DNA from: Candidatus Saccharimonadota bacterium
GTDB taxonomy: Bacteria; Patescibacteriota; Saccharimonadia; Saccharimonadales; Saccharimonadaceae
Length of the DNA stretch: 49,982 bases
Reading direction: 5' to 3'
NCBI GenBank assembly: GCA_016866755.1
Contig: VGLK01000006.1
Span: 1 to 49,982, forward strand
Under the pieces are notes generated by a model, which had not been told where the DNA came from, ran no database searches, and worked only from the letters and a program-made list of their open reading frames with translations. This document shows, piece after piece, positions 49,192-49,982 of the stretch. Each line of letters begins with the position of its first letter. Position 1 is the stretch's first letter. A program made the translations under genes and the position numbers.

Positions 49192-49982
49192 TGCCGTGGC
49201 TATCGGCACAATCGGCGCAGTGGCAGGCGTTTCAGGCTCAGTTTAGCGAGGCAAATTTTTTGCAGTCGTGGCAATGGGGTGAAGTAAACGAACGAGCTGG
49301 CCATGTGGTAATTCGCGAAGTTTATTTAAGTTCACAGGCCAATAGCGTGGCCACTGTGGGTTGGATGGGTTTTGTAAAAAATGCGCGGAGAGGGCGTTAT
49401 TTAGAAGTGCCAGGAGGTCCGTTGCTTGACTGGACAGATCAGGTGCAAGTTTCTGAGGTGCTAGAGCGGATTAAAAAGGTTGCAAGACAGCATGGGTGCG
49501 TTTTTGTGCGGCTTCGGCCACAGGCGGAGTCTAATAAGAGTATTGAGGCGTCACTCTCTCGTTGCGGAGCGCGAAAGGCGCCGATGCATTTACATGCTGA
49601 GCATACTAACGTTATGTCGCTTACGCCAACAGAAGACGAGCTTTTGGCGGCAATGCGCCGACAAACTCGTTACGAAATACGCCGCGCTAGTAAGCGAGGC
49701 GTACGGGTTGAAGCAGTTACGGCTAACGAGGCGATAGATGAATTTTACACATTACAAGCCGATACCGCACGCCGTCAAGGATTCGTACCGCCGTCTAAAT
49801 CGTTTTTAGCCTATCAGGCGGCTGGTTTTAAAAAACAATTAGTGCTGTACCGTGCGTATAAAGACAAGCAACTGCTTAACGCGGCACTGGTAATTAATGA
49901 CGGGCGCGAAGCTGTGTACCACGAGGCAGCTAGTACTGAGGCGGCTCGCCGAGAGCCGGGTGCCTATGCGTTGGTGTGGCAG
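49191..49982 (+). CDS. FemAB-family peptidyltransferase, N-terminal part, cut by window edge
   Basis: The start ATG at 49191 overlaps the previous stop (TGATG), with GAGGAGG upstream. The 264 visible residues have FLQSWQWGEVNERAG near 22, LEVPGGPLLDW near 68, VRLRP near 105, MRRQTRYEIRRASKRGV near 148 and a second GNAT-like half beginning ALVINDGREAVYHEAAST. This is the FemAB pattern for cross-bridge synthesis on lipid II. Its gene is coupled with the aminotransferase gene, while the other FemAB (42014-42931) stands apart. The last part lies beyond the window. Confidence 0.88.
   Translation, partial: MPWLSAQSAQWQAFQAQFSEANFLQSWQWGEVNERAGHVVIREVYLSSQANSVATVGWMGFVKNARRGRYLEVPGGPLLDWTDQVQVSEVLERIKKVARQHGCVFVRLRPQAESNKSIEASLSRCGARKAPMHLHAEHTNVMSLTPTEDELLAAMRRQTRYEIRRASKRGVRVEAVTANEAIDEFYTLQADTARRQGFVPPSKSFLAYQAAGFKKQLVLYRAYKDKQLLNAALVINDGREAVYHEAASTEAARREPGAYALVWQ

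Noticed and set aside
1-49982. Recoded UGA (code 25) as in SR1/Gracilibacteria.
   Set aside because: Reading frames end normally at TGA, for example before 49191 and 43388, and conserved genes such as dnaA, valS and tsaD contain no in-frame TGA.
1-49982. CRISPR array, insertion sequence or prophage.
   Set aside because: No regularly spaced repeats, transposase, integrase or capsid-type genes were seen. The phage-lysozyme-like domain at 14431-15678 is part of the T4SS hydrolase.

Overview
The window looks like chromosome from a member of the Candidate Phyla Radiation (Patescibacteria), most likely Saccharibacteria (TM7) or a close relative. The grounds are short intergenic gaps, moderately AT-rich genes using TAA, TAG and TGA as ordinary stops (so not the UGA=Gly code of Gracilibacteria/SR1), the replication-origin gene set, a large Gram-positive-style type IV secretion (T4SS) locus with PrgI and several VirB2-like pilins, and peptidoglycan genes without other biosynthesis. 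The lineage call is inference from gene content; no marker phylogeny could be run.

Layout. 1-6417: surface polysaccharide genes (three glycosyltransferases, a pyruvyltransferase-like protein, a Wzm/Wzt-type ABC exporter, a mannose-6-phosphate isomerase type II cupin). 6418-13554: chromosomal origin: jag, yidC, rnpA, a Ca2+/Na+ antiporter-like gene and rpmH on the minus strand, then dnaA, dnaN and recF on the plus strand. DnaA-box-like sites lie on both sides of dnaA. 13557-30183: a minus-strand T4SS locus: two PEGA-type anchored proteins around a peptidoglycan hydrolase, a 995-residue M23 protein, a VirB4 ATPase, a separate TraC-like protein, PrgI, and two large VirB6-like channel proteins. 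30296-35423: a lipoprotein and six small VirB2-like pilin genes, mixed with hsp20, comF and a tRNA. 34857-39314: four tRNAs (three Ser, one Arg), small membrane proteins, a HIT protein and rlmH. 39318-44572: valS, a FemAB transferase and tsaD. 44635-49982: MurE-like and MurF-like ligases, an alpha/beta hydrolase, a DegT-type aminotransferase and a second FemAB (cut by the window end).

How the parts fit. The T4SS block has ATPase, inner-membrane channel, two wall hydrolases and many pilin subunits, but I see no VirD4, VirB11 or relaxase here. It could be an export or attachment pilus machine, or a conjugation system whose other genes lie elsewhere. The wall and glycan genes at both ends would build the envelope it crosses.

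Most unusual. (1) Two single-gene cassettes (about 26158-27102 and 42953-43468) are strikingly GC-rich. Each has its own sigma70-like promoter, a long leader, a strong Shine-Dalgarno site and a strong 3' hairpin, and each points against its neighbours. One encodes a seven-helix membrane protein and sits between the two virB6-like genes; the other encodes a 91-residue soluble protein. I recognise neither. (2) Many first-in-transcript genes have a -10 box only 6-10 bases before the start codon, so leaderless or nearly leaderless mRNAs look common, while operon-internal genes keep Shine-Dalgarno sites. (3) An antiporter gene separates rpmH from rnpA. No stretch over 300 bases lacks a gene; the longest are the two origin-flanking gaps at 9456-9737 and 11115-11406.
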